This document shows, one piece after another, positions 1 to 6,811 of a stretch of DNA of 30,722 nt. The DNA lies in contig JAMOQH010000156.1 in assembly GCA_027064085.1 (NCBI GenBank), positions 1 to 30,722 of the forward strand. The letters run 5' to 3'. Origin of the DNA: a bacterium. Its GTDB lineage: Bacteria; UBP6; JAFGXH01. Positions within the stretch are counted from its first letter, which is position 1. Each line of letters begins with the position of its first letter. The notes beneath the pieces are model-generated. The model did not search any database, was not told the origin of the DNA, and was given only the letters and a program-made list of their open reading frames with translations. The position numbers and the translations under genes are program-made.

Positions 1-172
1 AAAACTCATCACAAATTTTAAGTTTATCAAGAATAACTTCTAAAACCTTTTGGTTTTTATCTCTATTATTTGTCAAAAGCCTTGGTAAGTATAATAAATT
101 TTTAAAAAGCTCTTTATCAATAAAACCAACTTCAAGCGATTTTTTTAAGTCATTATTAAAATTATTTTCTAT
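1..172 (-). CDS. N-terminus of DUF3427-type helicase (partial)
   Basis: A minus-strand frame runs off the left edge. It includes the stretches KKSLEVGFIDKEL, YLPRLLTNN and KVLEVILDKLKICDEF. The spacing of GFID, PRLLxN and KVLxxIxxxLxxCxEF is what I recall at the start of DUF3427 superfamily II helicases, which begin with a phospholipase-D-like nuclease domain and often sit in accessory or defence regions. That family match is from memory and rests on about 57 codons. An AAGGAGG ribosome site lies at 177-183, but no ATG, GTG or TTG follows in frame; the best-placed first codon is ATA at 172-170, only four bases after the site. Either a rare start is used, a G has been lost, or the 5' end is damaged. 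A TTGACA-like -35 (plus-strand TGTCAA near 221) lies upstream. Confidence 0.45.
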   Translation of the reverse strand, partial: MENNFNNDLKKSLEVGFIDKELFKNLLYLPRLLTNNRDKNQKVLEVILDKLKICDEF

Positions 173-303
173 AAATCCTCCTTATATCTTGATATTAACT
201 TTACTAAATCCATATCCATCTTGTCAAACAAACAACACAACTTTTGTAATATAAAAGCACCCTCACCCCCACAGCAATTTTCCAAAACCTTATTTATAAT
301 ATT
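169..303 (-). pseudogene. Short cysteine-containing reading-frame relic
   Basis: A 44-codon minus-strand frame is open from a TAA upstream to a TAG at 171-169. Its text looks protein-like (ENCCGGEGAFILQKLCCLFD, then KLISRYKEDL) and is less A+T-biased than the flanks. Its stop overlaps the ATA start of the helicase frame, so its last codons also carry that gene's ribosome site. The only possible starts inside are TTG codons and two late ATGs, none with a clear ribosome site. A second protein-like scrap (CNLWHVGSLEGLG, then TGA) lies further upstream around 340-385. I read this as the decayed 3' end of a gene of unknown function; a genuine small gene coupled to the helicase is the alternative. 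Confidence 0.25.
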
Positions 304-537
304 TTATATAATACATCACTTAAAAAATCATTCACCCTAAGCCCTCTAGTGAGCCCACATGCCACAAATTACAAACTTTTTATAATAAAAACCTCAAAAA
401 TCAAACATCGTTTGAGTCATACTTAAAACTTTGTACTATGTGATTCATCTTTTTATTGCAATGTTAAATAAATAATATTATTATAAGTAAAAGCTTGTAA
501 CAAATAGCTTTAGCTTTTGTAAAAATGGAGTAAATCA
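304..537. other. Intergenic stretch without an intact gene
   Basis: No intact gene is visible. The left half holds the protein-like minus-strand scrap near 340-385 and is locally richer in G+C than its surroundings. The right half is very A+T-rich and carries the likely promoter of the nitroreductase gene. No tRNA-like fold or repeat array was seen. Confidence 0.4.
456..484 (+). promoter_or_regulatory. Probable sigma70-type promoter of the nitroreductase
   Basis: TTGCAA at 456-461 is followed by a 17-base spacer and TATTAT at 479-484. Transcription would start near 494. A GGAG ribosome site lies at about 526-529, ahead of the ATG at 538. A weak TTTGAGTCA half-site at 411-419 is not convincing as an FNR box. 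Confidence 0.4.
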
Positions 538-1275
538 ATGAAATATGAAAAAAATAGAGAGTTTTTAAAATCTAGTGCTTGGAGTAAAACATCTAATGAA
601 AAATCAGACCAAGAATTAGGCTTAAAACAACCAGAAATATTTAAAAGTTACAATAAAAACAAGTTAATAAAATTAAAAAACTTTAAAGAAATAAAATTTA
701 AAGAAAAATCCTTTTCTGAAATTATAACATCAAGAAGAACAAGACGAAAATATACAGATAAGGCTTTAACTTTAGAACAATTATCATATTTGCTTTATAC
801 AAGTTATGGAATTACAGATAAATCATCTAATAGATACCTTAGAGCTGCTCCTAGTGGTGGAAATAGGCAAACTATAGTAACTTACTTAATTGTTCAAAAT
901 ATTCAAGGTATTAAAAAAGGTATTTATAGATATATACCCTTAGAAAATGCCATTATTTTTGAAAAAAATATAGATAATATGGAAGAAATTACTTCAAATG
1001 CAGCTAGAGACCAAAAATGGATAAAAAAAGCAGGAGTAATATTCGTTTGGACTACAATTCCATACCGAGGAGAATGGCGTTATACCGATAAATCACATAA
1101 ATTAATTTTACTTGACGCAGGCCATATTTGCCAAAATCTATATTTAGCATCAGAAGCAATAGGATTAGGAACTTGTGCAATTGCAGCATATCATCAAAAA
1201 CCTATAGATAATTTAATAGGAGTAGATGGCACAAATGAATTTGTTATATATTTAGCTCCAGTTGGTAATTTATAG
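538..1275 (+). CDS. SagB/ThcOx-type nitroreductase-family oxidoreductase
   Basis: This is a 245-residue stand-alone member of the nitroreductase fold, in the SagB/ThcOx branch, where the enzyme uses FMN and in known cases oxidises azoline rings in peptide natural products. Visible family marks are the arginine-rich SRRTRRKYTDKALTLEQL at about 65-82 (FMN phosphate contact), RAAPSGGNRQ at 102-111, GIYRYIP at 128-134, and DAGHICQNLYLASEAIGLG at 193-211 followed by TCAIAAY. The length is normal and no fused cyclodehydratase is present. No SagC/SagD (YcaO) partner or precursor peptide is in the window, so a peptide-modifying role is not supported here; many stand-alone relatives have no known substrate. 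It converges on the TSUP gene with a 15-base gap. The family call is firm, the substrate unknown. Confidence 0.85.
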   Translation: MKYEKNREFLKSSAWSKTSNEKSDQELGLKQPEIFKSYNKNKLIKLKNFKEIKFKEKSFSEIITSRRTRRKYTDKALTLEQLSYLLYTSYGITDKSSNRYLRAAPSGGNRQTIVTYLIVQNIQGIKKGIYRYIPLENAIIFEKNIDNMEEITSNAARDQKWIKKAGVIFVWTTIPYRGEWRYTDKSHKLILLDAGHICQNLYLASEAIGLGTCAIAAYHQKPIDNLIGVDGTNEFVIYLAPVGNL

Positions 1276-1290
1276 TATTATTTTTAAGAT

Positions 1291-2037
1291 TTATAATAAT
1301 TTAAAAATCATTTTTGCAGAAATCGCTATTAATATAATTCCAACAAGTATTTTTACTTGATTTTTATTTAATTTGTCAGTCATAAGATATGCACCTAATA
1401 AGGCTCCTATAATAGATGCAACGGCTGTAACTCCAAGTAATGAATAACTTAGTCCCGCACTTGAAATATGACCTAAAAAGCCTACAAAAGATGAAAATAT
1501 AACAATAAATGAAGTTGTTGCAGATGCTTTTTTAGGATTAAAACCCAACCATACAAGAGTAGGTACTATCATATTACCACCCCCAACACCAATTAATCCT
1601 CCAACAAAACCAGCTATTACACCTATAGTTATACCTATTGCTATTTGAGTTCCTTTTGATTGAGCCTGCTCCTTTTCTTTTGCTCTATAAAATAACATCA
1701 TAACAGCAGCAAATAACAAAAATCCTACAAAAAACCACCTTAACATATCCCTATCTATTCCACCTGCAACTCTTGCACCTAAAAATGAAAAAGGAATAGA
1801 AGCAATAATAATAGGAACTGCAGTTTTCCACATTATTAGCTTTTTCTTAGAAAATCTAATCGTTGCAAAAATCATAGCTATTGAATTTAATAATAAAGCA
1901 ACACTCATAGCATCATATAATTCTACTCCTAACCCATTAAAAACAGGAATTAAAATAAAAGCTGCTCCTAGCCCTGCAATAGTCAACAATGTTGTAAAAA
2001 TAAATGTTAAAGCACCTGCGCCCAATAATACACCCAT
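1291..2037 (-). CDS. TSUP (TauE/SafE) family anion exporter
   Basis: A 248-residue integral membrane protein of the TSUP/DUF81 family, whose characterised members move sulfite, sulfoacetate, thiosulfate or other small anions across the inner membrane. The family's duplicated half-repeats are visible: TIAGLGAAFILIPVF near residues 20-34 and GGLIGVGGGNMIVPTLVWLG near 145-165, followed by KKASATTSF. About eight hydrophobic segments are present. An upstream in-frame ATG at 2049 was rejected because it overlaps the GGAGG that serves as ribosome site for the ATG at 2037 (five-base spacing). The predicted transcript start near 2054 leaves a leader of about 17 bases. An FNR-type box sits at the class II position upstream. 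The substrate cannot be read from the sequence; the context suggests an anaerobic or redox-linked sulfur anion. Confidence 0.9.
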   Translation of the reverse strand: MGVLLGAGALTFIFTTLLTIAGLGAAFILIPVFNGLGVELYDAMSVALLLNSIAMIFATIRFSKKKLIMWKTAVPIIIASIPFSFLGARVAGGIDRDMLRWFFVGFLLFAAVMMLFYRAKEKEQAQSKGTQIAIGITIGVIAGFVGGLIGVGGGNMIVPTLVWLGFNPKKASATTSFIVIFSSFVGFLGHISSAGLSYSLLGVTAVASIIGALLGAYLMTDKLNKNQVKILVGIILIAISAKMIFKLL

Positions 2038-2090
2038 GGTATCCTCCATAATTAAACATTATTATAATACTCTCTTAAAATAAGTTTACA

Positions 2091-2104
2091 TTGATTTGAG
2101 TCAA
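2091..2104 (-). promoter_or_regulatory. FNR-type operator upstream of TSUP gene
   Basis: TTGATTTGAGTCAA differs from the consensus TTGAT-N4-ATCAA by one base. Its centre (2097.5) lies 31 to 34 bases from a minus-strand TATTATAAT -10 region at 2061-2069, the spacing expected when an activator sits at about -41.5. No separate -35 hexamer is evident, which fits activator-dependent transcription. Confidence 0.65.
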
Positions 2105-2186
2105 TATGTTTTAATAAATTATTAATAATTAATATTTAATATCGTATTAGTAAGATAATATTACATCTGTTTAATTAAAAATGGTG

Positions 2187-3077
2187 TTAATAAACTAAAT
2201 CTTTATTTTTACAACCATTAAATTCTGATTCTATGGTAATATGTGTAATATTAAATTCTTTGATTAAATTAACCTTAATATCTTTTACTATTTTAGTAAC
2301 ATCTTCTAATAATAGGTTTTTGTTAAATTCTACATGTAACTCTAAAAAAACTCTATGTTCATCTAATTTCCATAAATGTAAATGATGAATATTTTTTATA
2401 TTTTTATTGTTCTCTACACTAACTTTAATTTCTTCTATATTTATATTTTCTGGAGTAAATTGCATTAATATAGAAATAGCTTCTTTTAATATGCTAAAAG
2501 AAGAAGAAAATAGATAAATCGCTATTAATATTGAAATTACTGGGTCTATCCAAACTATATTAAAAATATATATAAAAATTCCACCAATAAGTACTGCTAT
2601 CGATGTAAACACATCAGTTAATAAATGTAAATATGCTGATTTTATGTTCATATTTTCTTTAGAATCAGATTTTATCAATAAAACACTAACAAAATTCAAT
2701 ACAATACTCAAAATTGCTAGAGAAATCACCCAAGTAGAGCCAATTTTTTCAGGATGAAGTAATTTCTTTACAGCTTCTATTACCAAGAATACAGAAATAC
2801 CAATTAAGCTTGCTGAATTAAATAAAGCTCCTAAAATTTCAGCTCTTTTATAACCAAATGTCTTTTCATTGTTAGCTTCTTTTTTGCTCAATCTATTTGA
2901 AATATAACTTACAAGTAAAGCAATAACATCACTAAAATTATGTAATGCATCTGTTTGTAAAGCAATAGAACCTGATATAACTCCTCCTATTACCTGAGAA
3001 ACAGTTATAATTGCATTTAAAAAGATTGTTATAAACAAGTTTTTTCCTTCTACTTCATGATGATGATGTTCTGACAT
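2187..3077 (-). CDS. Cation diffusion facilitator (CDF) metal exporter
   Basis: A 296-residue CDF-family proton-coupled exporter for zinc or related divalent metals in the inner membrane. Visible marks are a histidine-rich cytoplasmic start (SEHHHHEVEG), the first metal-site helix SIALQTDALHNFSDVIALLV with the HxxxD pair at about 46-50, the second-site helix AYLHLLTDVFTSIAVLIGG with HxxxD near 147-151, six hydrophobic segments, and a C-terminal ferredoxin-like domain with HHLHLWKLDEH and THITIESEF. The upstream in-frame ATG at 3098 has no ribosome site and would lie before the predicted transcript start near 3096; the ATG at 3077 follows AAGGGGA at normal spacing and is preferred. Transcription is probably driven from the FNR-type box shared with the divergent DUF3943 gene, an unusual arrangement for a metal exporter. 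Confidence 0.92.
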   Translation of the reverse strand: MSEHHHHEVEGKNLFITIFLNAIITVSQVIGGVISGSIALQTDALHNFSDVIALLVSYISNRLSKKEANNEKTFGYKRAEILGALFNSASLIGISVFLVIEAVKKLLHPEKIGSTWVISLAILSIVLNFVSVLLIKSDSKENMNIKSAYLHLLTDVFTSIAVLIGGIFIYIFNIVWIDPVISILIAIYLFSSSFSILKEAISILMQFTPENINIEEIKVSVENNKNIKNIHHLHLWKLDEHRVFLELHVEFNKNLLLEDVTKIVKDIKVNLIKEFNITHITIESEFNGCKNKDLVY

Positions 3078-3130
3078 ATATCCCCTTAAAAAATTCATTT
3101 GAATTATAATACTTATTTATAAGTTATTCA

Positions 3131-3144
3131 TTGATTTTAATCAA
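3131..3144. promoter_or_regulatory. Perfect FNR-type operator shared by divergent genes
   Basis: TTGATTTTAATCAA matches the FNR consensus exactly. Its centre (3137.5) is 32 bases from a minus-strand TATAAT at 3103-3108 (CDF gene) and also 32 bases from a plus-strand TAGTAT at 3167-3172 (DUF3943 gene). Both spacings equal a class II activator position of -41.5, so one dimer could serve both promoters. Confidence 0.75.
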
Positions 3145-3203
3145 GGATGCCAATAAAGCAATATGTTAGTATAAAAATATTATTTAACTTTTTAGGAGTT
3201 AAA

Positions 3204-3842
3204 GTGAAAAAATTACTATTTATAATATTTTTTATATCATACTCCATCGTTGCAAAGAATAGATTAATAAAACTAGAAGGATATGATTTTTATCCTAAAC
3301 AGGAATTAGTAGATAAGTATAATCCTCAAAACTCAATATGGATACCAATATTAGAAACAATAGGGTTTAATGTTATGTTAGGTGGATATAATAAATATGT
3401 TACTAATAGTGAATTTGCTCAGATAAATTTTAATACAATTAAGTCTAATTTTAAATATGGTTGGGGGTGGGATGCTGATAATTTCCATACAAATATGTGG
3501 TCGCACCCATTTCAAGGTTCTATTTATTTTAATACAGCTAGGTCAAATGGATATAATTACTGGGTCTCTCTTTTAATTACAACTTTTGGTAGCCTCCACT
3601 GGGAATATTTTATGGAAACCGAACATCCTGCAATAAATGACTTAGTTATAACAAGTTTACAAGGTGCAAAAGGAAAAGAACTAGTAAACTTATTTGAGCC
3701 CTCAATTATTTTTAATTTAGATACAAGGGTTAAATTGGGTATAGAGTATTTACTATATTATAGAGACGGTAAATATGAAAATTTTCCGAATATGTATCTT
3801 GATGATAAAGAATTAAGAGCGTTTCTATCTATTGGATTTTAA
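3204..3842 (+). CDS. DUF3943-like envelope protein
   Basis: A 212-residue protein with a short signal peptide (KKLLFIIFFISYSIVA) and the DUF3943 signature: HPFQGSIYFNTARSNGYNYW at 101-120, then FGSLHWEYFMETEHPAINDL at 128-147. It ends in phenylalanine, as many outer-membrane barrels do. The family is found in Gram-negative envelopes and has no established function. An ATG at 3147 would extend the frame but lies only three bases after the FNR box and before the predicted transcript start near 3179. The GTG at 3204 follows AGGAG with six-base spacing and opens directly on the signal peptide, so it is preferred. Co-control with the CDF exporter and TSUP genes is inferred from the operators. Confidence 0.75.
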   Translation: MKKLLFIIFFISYSIVAKNRLIKLEGYDFYPKQELVDKYNPQNSIWIPILETIGFNVMLGGYNKYVTNSEFAQINFNTIKSNFKYGWGWDADNFHTNMWSHPFQGSIYFNTARSNGYNYWVSLLITTFGSLHWEYFMETEHPAINDLVITSLQGAKGKELVNLFEPSIIFNLDTRVKLGIEYLLYYRDGKYENFPNMYLDDKELRAFLSIGF

Positions 3843-3915
3843 TGTAAAAATTTCTAAGAAAATAATAGAAAAGATAGATAAAAGAAATTTCTAGCACTCA
3901 TTGATTTTTTTGTAA

Positions 3916-3947
3916 TTATCTCCCTTTAAGCACTTTCGTGCTATTTA
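3916..3947. repeat. Dispersed hairpin repeat, copy 1
   Basis: A 32-base element with core AGCAC-TTTC-GTGCT (3929-3942) matches 7519-7550 at 30 of 32 positions. It lies between convergent genes: 73 bases after the DUF3943 stop and 17 bases after the TSUP stop on the other strand. It could end transcription weakly (ATTTATTT follows the hairpin on the plus strand), but the conserved flank TTATCTCC points to a mobile or REP-like origin. Confidence 0.6.
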
Positions 3948-3964
3948 TTTGAACAAAATAAGAT

Positions 3965-4759
3965 TTATTTACTAAACATATTATAAAGCATAAATAAGGC
4001 CGCAAACCAGTTTGTATAAGCAAATAGTTTTTTAAGATTTTTGGGTTTAGATTTTAAAGCGAATTTACCTCCAATTATTCCTCCAACTATAGTCACTACA
4101 GCCAATGGAATAGCTAGTTTAGGATTAAAATCTCCATGAATAGCATGTCCTGTAAAGCCCATCAATGAAATAGCCATAATTAAAGATGATGCTGTTCCAA
4201 CCGCAATATGCATAGAAACTCCAAAAGCAACAACCATTAGTGGTACTAAAAATGAACCACCTGACACTCCTACCATACCCGATGCAAAACCTGTTAAAAT
4301 AGTTATAGGTATAGCAAGAAAAAGATTAATTCTATAAATATCATCACCTGACTTGATTTTTATTATACCAAAACTATTTTTTAAGTCTAAATTTCCTTTA
4401 TTTTCCTTAACAGGAATAAGCATTATTGCACCAGAAATAAATAACATAATAGCAAAAATCATTTTAAGAATATAATCACTAAATACACCCGAAAAATATC
4501 CACCTAAAAGTGCAGATAATGAAGTAAAAGAACCGATTAAGAATACCAATGCCCAAGAAACAGATTTATTTTTATGAAATACAAACATTGCAGCAAGAGA
4601 TGCAGAAAATAATATAAATTGTCCTGTTGTAGCTGCTTGATGCATAGGAATACTTGCAATTGCAAGTATTACAACATAAAAGTTACCACCTCCTTTACCA
4701 ACCATAGTCATAGTTATTGCAACTATTAAAACTAAAGAATAAATAATTATATTAGTCAT
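3965..4759 (-). CDS. Second TSUP family anion exporter
   Basis: A 264-residue TSUP/DUF81 membrane protein, clearly divergent from the one at 1291-2037. The two half-repeat motifs are GKGGGNFYVVILAIA at about 22-36 and GMVGVSGGSFLVPLMVVAFG near 160-179. About eight membrane segments are seen, and a charged loop (KIKSGDDIYR) precedes the second half. The ATG follows AAGGAGG with nine-base spacing. A minus-strand promoter, ATGATT-N17-TATAAT, spans 4809 to 4781, so unlike its neighbours it seems to have a complete sigma70-type promoter and no good FNR box. Substrate unknown; sulfur oxyanions are the usual guess. Confidence 0.9.
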   Translation of the reverse strand: MTNIIIYSLVLIVAITMTMVGKGGGNFYVVILAIASIPMHQAATTGQFILFSASLAAMFVFHKNKSVSWALVFLIGSFTSLSALLGGYFSGVFSDYILKMIFAIMLFISGAIMLIPVKENKGNLDLKNSFGIIKIKSGDDIYRINLFLAIPITILTGFASGMVGVSGGSFLVPLMVVAFGVSMHIAVGTASSLIMAISLMGFTGHAIHGDFNPKLAIPLAVVTIVGGIIGGKFALKSKPKNLKKLFAYTNWFAALFMLYNMFSK

Positions 4760-4780
4760 TATATCTCTCCTCCTTATTTT

Positions 4781-4809
4781 ATTATAATAAGAATTAGGTA
4801 AAAAATCAT
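4781..4809 (-). promoter_or_regulatory. Probable sigma70-type promoter of second TSUP gene
   Basis: Read on the minus strand, ATGATT (4809-4804) is followed by a 17-base spacer and TATAAT (4786-4781). Transcription would start near 4774, a leader of about 15 bases. Confidence 0.45.
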
Positions 4810-4870
4810 CTACTATAAAATAAAACTGCTCAAAATTGTTATTAAGTTATAAAAGCGAAAGGACAATAAG

Positions 4871-4968
4871 ATGAGCAAACTTACAAAGTAATAATATCAG
4901 AAATAGAGCTAGCAAGTAAAGTAAAAATTTCATAGCTTTTGAGTGGAGTTACAGACTTACATATCAAA
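4871..4968 (+). pseudogene. Decayed small reading frame
   Basis: An ATG with an AGGA ribosome site begins MSKLTK and hits a stop. Shifting the frame once just after this gives a protein-like continuation, IISEIELASKVKIS, one TAG, then LLSGVTDLHIKLELHKSRNK, which runs into the 3' end of the porin-like gene on the other strand. One frameshift and one nonsense codon would explain it as a dead gene. I do not recognise the family. Confidence 0.35.
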
Positions 4969-5934
4969 CTAGAACTTCATAAAAGTAGAAACAAATACTT
5001 TAGTTGCTAAATCACTTTCTTTACCCTCAATATATTTTTGTTCTAATTCAGTAGAAAGAGCAAATGAGAAATTTTGAGAATAAATATAATTAAAACCTGT
5101 AATAATTTTTAAATTAGTATCATTATCAGTATCAGTATTTTCATCATAGTAAAGAGCAGCTAAATGCAATGAATATTTATCAGCAATAGTTAAAGTTGAA
5201 TAAAGACTATGCCCTAATGACATCACACTTTCTTCATTTTTTAATAATAATCCATAACCAATTGCAATAACACTATTTTTAAATCCAACAAAACCAGTTC
5301 CCTTAAAATTACTATTTGAACCGGTAAAAGGAATGGTATAATCTCCATATAAACCTAAATATAAATATTTTGCTATTTTTGAGCTTAAAGTTAAAGTTAA
5401 TTCTTTATTTTCATCATCATCTTTTACAGATTTAAAGCCAGAACCATTAATTAAATCCAAGGAAGCATTTAAAATATCTCCCAAATTATATCTTAATGAA
5501 AGGCCAACATTAGCAGAGTTCCATACTTTATTTTTAGCTCCAAAATTTTCTGCAACAAATCGTTTTCCCCAAAATTTATTTGTAAAACTTTGTATTGAAC
5601 TATCTATTACCCCAAATCTCATATTAAATTTAGAAGTAAATCTATAATCTAGATAAGCATATTTTGCATAAATATAATTCATATTATTTTCTTCATTTAA
5701 ATTTGTTAATTTTAAAGTAAATCTTGATGATAATTTATCACTTATTTTAGCTTTTGCTCCAAAATAAAAAGCATCTACCTTAAAGGTATTTTTATTACTA
5801 TCATCTTTTGAATCAAAATTAGTTAATTGATAATCGTAATCCAAATATGAATAAGAGTGGAAACTTATATCTGTTTTTTGTGCAAATAAAAAACTAGCAC
5901 TAAGCATTAATGTTAGAAAAATCACAGTTTTCAT
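4969..5934 (-). CDS. Porin-like outer-membrane barrel
   Basis: A 321-residue protein with a clear signal peptide (KTVIFLTLMLSASFLFA, cut near residue 18), many alternating amphipathic beta segments (such as KLSSRFTLKLTNL, KYLYLGLYGDYTI and YSLHLAALYY) and a C-terminal phenylalanine. These are marks of an outer-membrane beta-barrel of the general porin type. It lies 65 bases behind fmdE on the same strand with no evident promoter between, so the two probably form an operon controlled from the FNR-type box at 6730. That would make it a conditionally expressed pore, but the solute is unknown. Its own ribosome site is AGGGGTA. Confidence 0.75.
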   Translation of the reverse strand: MKTVIFLTLMLSASFLFAQKTDISFHSYSYLDYDYQLTNFDSKDDSNKNTFKVDAFYFGAKAKISDKLSSRFTLKLTNLNEENNMNYIYAKYAYLDYRFTSKFNMRFGVIDSSIQSFTNKFWGKRFVAENFGAKNKVWNSANVGLSLRYNLGDILNASLDLINGSGFKSVKDDDENKELTLTLSSKIAKYLYLGLYGDYTIPFTGSNSNFKGTGFVGFKNSVIAIGYGLLLKNEESVMSLGHSLYSTLTIADKYSLHLAALYYDENTDTDNDTNLKIITGFNYIYSQNFSFALSTELEQKYIEGKESDLATKVFVSTFMKF

Positions 5935-5999
5935 AATGTACCCCTAAAAAGTTTAATAATTTTTAATTTTCTTAATCTTTATAAAAGAAGTGATATTAT

Positions 6000-6608
6000 T
6001 TACGCCTTGTTATAGCAATCTTGACATACATGTTTGTCTCCAAGTGGACGACCATAGCCTTCAACAACCATTTCACCACATATATCACATACAAATCCAG
6101 CAAAACTATCTTTTTTACTATGGAGTTCATACTGAAAAACTTCACTGATTTTTAGTATCATTTCAGCAGGTGCATCCATTACTTTTACAATTAATGGGTC
6201 AACAACTGCATCAGGAACTTCTGAGGCAGGAATACCAAGCATTCTATATTTAGTGAAAAATTCACTTTTTTTATTTCCTAGCATTGCTTCTGCAGTTGGA
6301 GTTACTCTAACAGCTCTACCAGTTTTTTTATCAACTAAAGTAACGCCCCATTTACCATAATGAAGTTTTTTGATATTTCCTTTACCAAAAGTACAACCGG
6401 TAATAACCTGAACACCGTCTGCAAAGCATGTAGCACAATGGTCCTCACCAAGCTCTAAGATAGCTAATAATTGACCATCTTTTGCTCTTTCTACTCCAAG
6501 TTTATTCATTGCCGCTGCACCAACTCTTAATCCACTTGGCATTGCTGGGCATTTGTGTCCGTGAAATTTTTGTCCCATTTCTAAGTAATCTTTAGGGTTT
6601 ACAGTCAT
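6000..6608 (-). CDS. FmdE-family protein with C-terminal zinc ribbon
   Basis: A 202-residue FmdE-family protein, named after a subunit associated with tungsten/molybdenum formylmethanofuran dehydrogenase but widespread in bacteria that lack that enzyme. Marks are HGHKCP with His16, His18 and Cys20, the CATCFADGVQVITGCTFGKG segment with Cys58, Cys61 and Cys72 (the usual metal-ligand set), and a C-terminal C4 ribbon of Cys174, Cys177, Cys195 and Cys198. No Fwd/Fmd catalytic subunits are in the window, so its partner is unknown; a metal or redox role is an inference. GGAGG with five-base spacing supports the start. The predicted transcript begins near 6696, giving an 88-base leader with a strong hairpin, downstream of an FNR-type box. 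Confidence 0.9.
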   Translation of the reverse strand: MTVNPKDYLEMGQKFHGHKCPAMPSGLRVGAAAMNKLGVERAKDGQLLAILELGEDHCATCFADGVQVITGCTFGKGNIKKLHYGKWGVTLVDKKTGRAVRVTPTAEAMLGNKKSEFFTKYRMLGIPASEVPDAVVDPLIVKVMDAPAEMILKISEVFQYELHSKKDSFAGFVCDICGEMVVEGYGRPLGDKHVCQDCYNKA

Positions 6609-6638
6609 TTTATCCTCCGATAAATAAATAATAATAAT

Positions 6639-6661
6639 AAAGTAGATAATAAATCTACTTT
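6639..6661 (-). promoter_or_regulatory. Hairpin in the fmdE leader
   Basis: A perfect nine-base-pair stem (AAAGTAGAT / ATCTACTTT) with a five-base loop lies inside the predicted fmdE leader. On the fmdE strand it is followed by ATTATTATT rather than a U tract, so it is not an obvious terminator. It may shield or stabilise the message. Confidence 0.4.
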
Positions 6662-6729
6662 TTTATAAGAGTTATTATTGCAACAACTCCAACAACACAC
6701 TTAATATACTCTAATAAAATTATTTTACA

Positions 6730-6743
6730 TTGATTTGAATCAA
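6730..6743. promoter_or_regulatory. Perfect FNR-type operator between fmdE and the Crp/Fnr gene
   Basis: TTGATTTGAATCAA matches the consensus exactly. The centre (6736.5) is 31 bases from a minus-strand TATATT at 6703-6708 (fmdE, near the class II position). It is 50 bases from a plus-strand TATAAT at 6784-6789, placing it at about -59.5 for the regulator gene, near the class I position. This suggests activation of fmdE and autoregulation of the regulator. Confidence 0.7.
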
Positions 6744-6811
6744 TAAAATAATTTTATTGCCGAAAAACACAAAAAATGTTAATTATAATCATGTTATTTT
6801 AAGGATAAAAT

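Noticed and set aside
407-420. Possible fourth FNR-type box before the nitroreductase gene
   Set aside because: Only the right half (GTCAT) resembles the consensus; the left half is poor and no -10 lies 32 bases downstream.
538-1275. Azoline-containing peptide biosynthesis cluster around the SagB-type enzyme
   Set aside because: No YcaO cyclodehydratase, precursor peptide or dedicated exporter is nearby.
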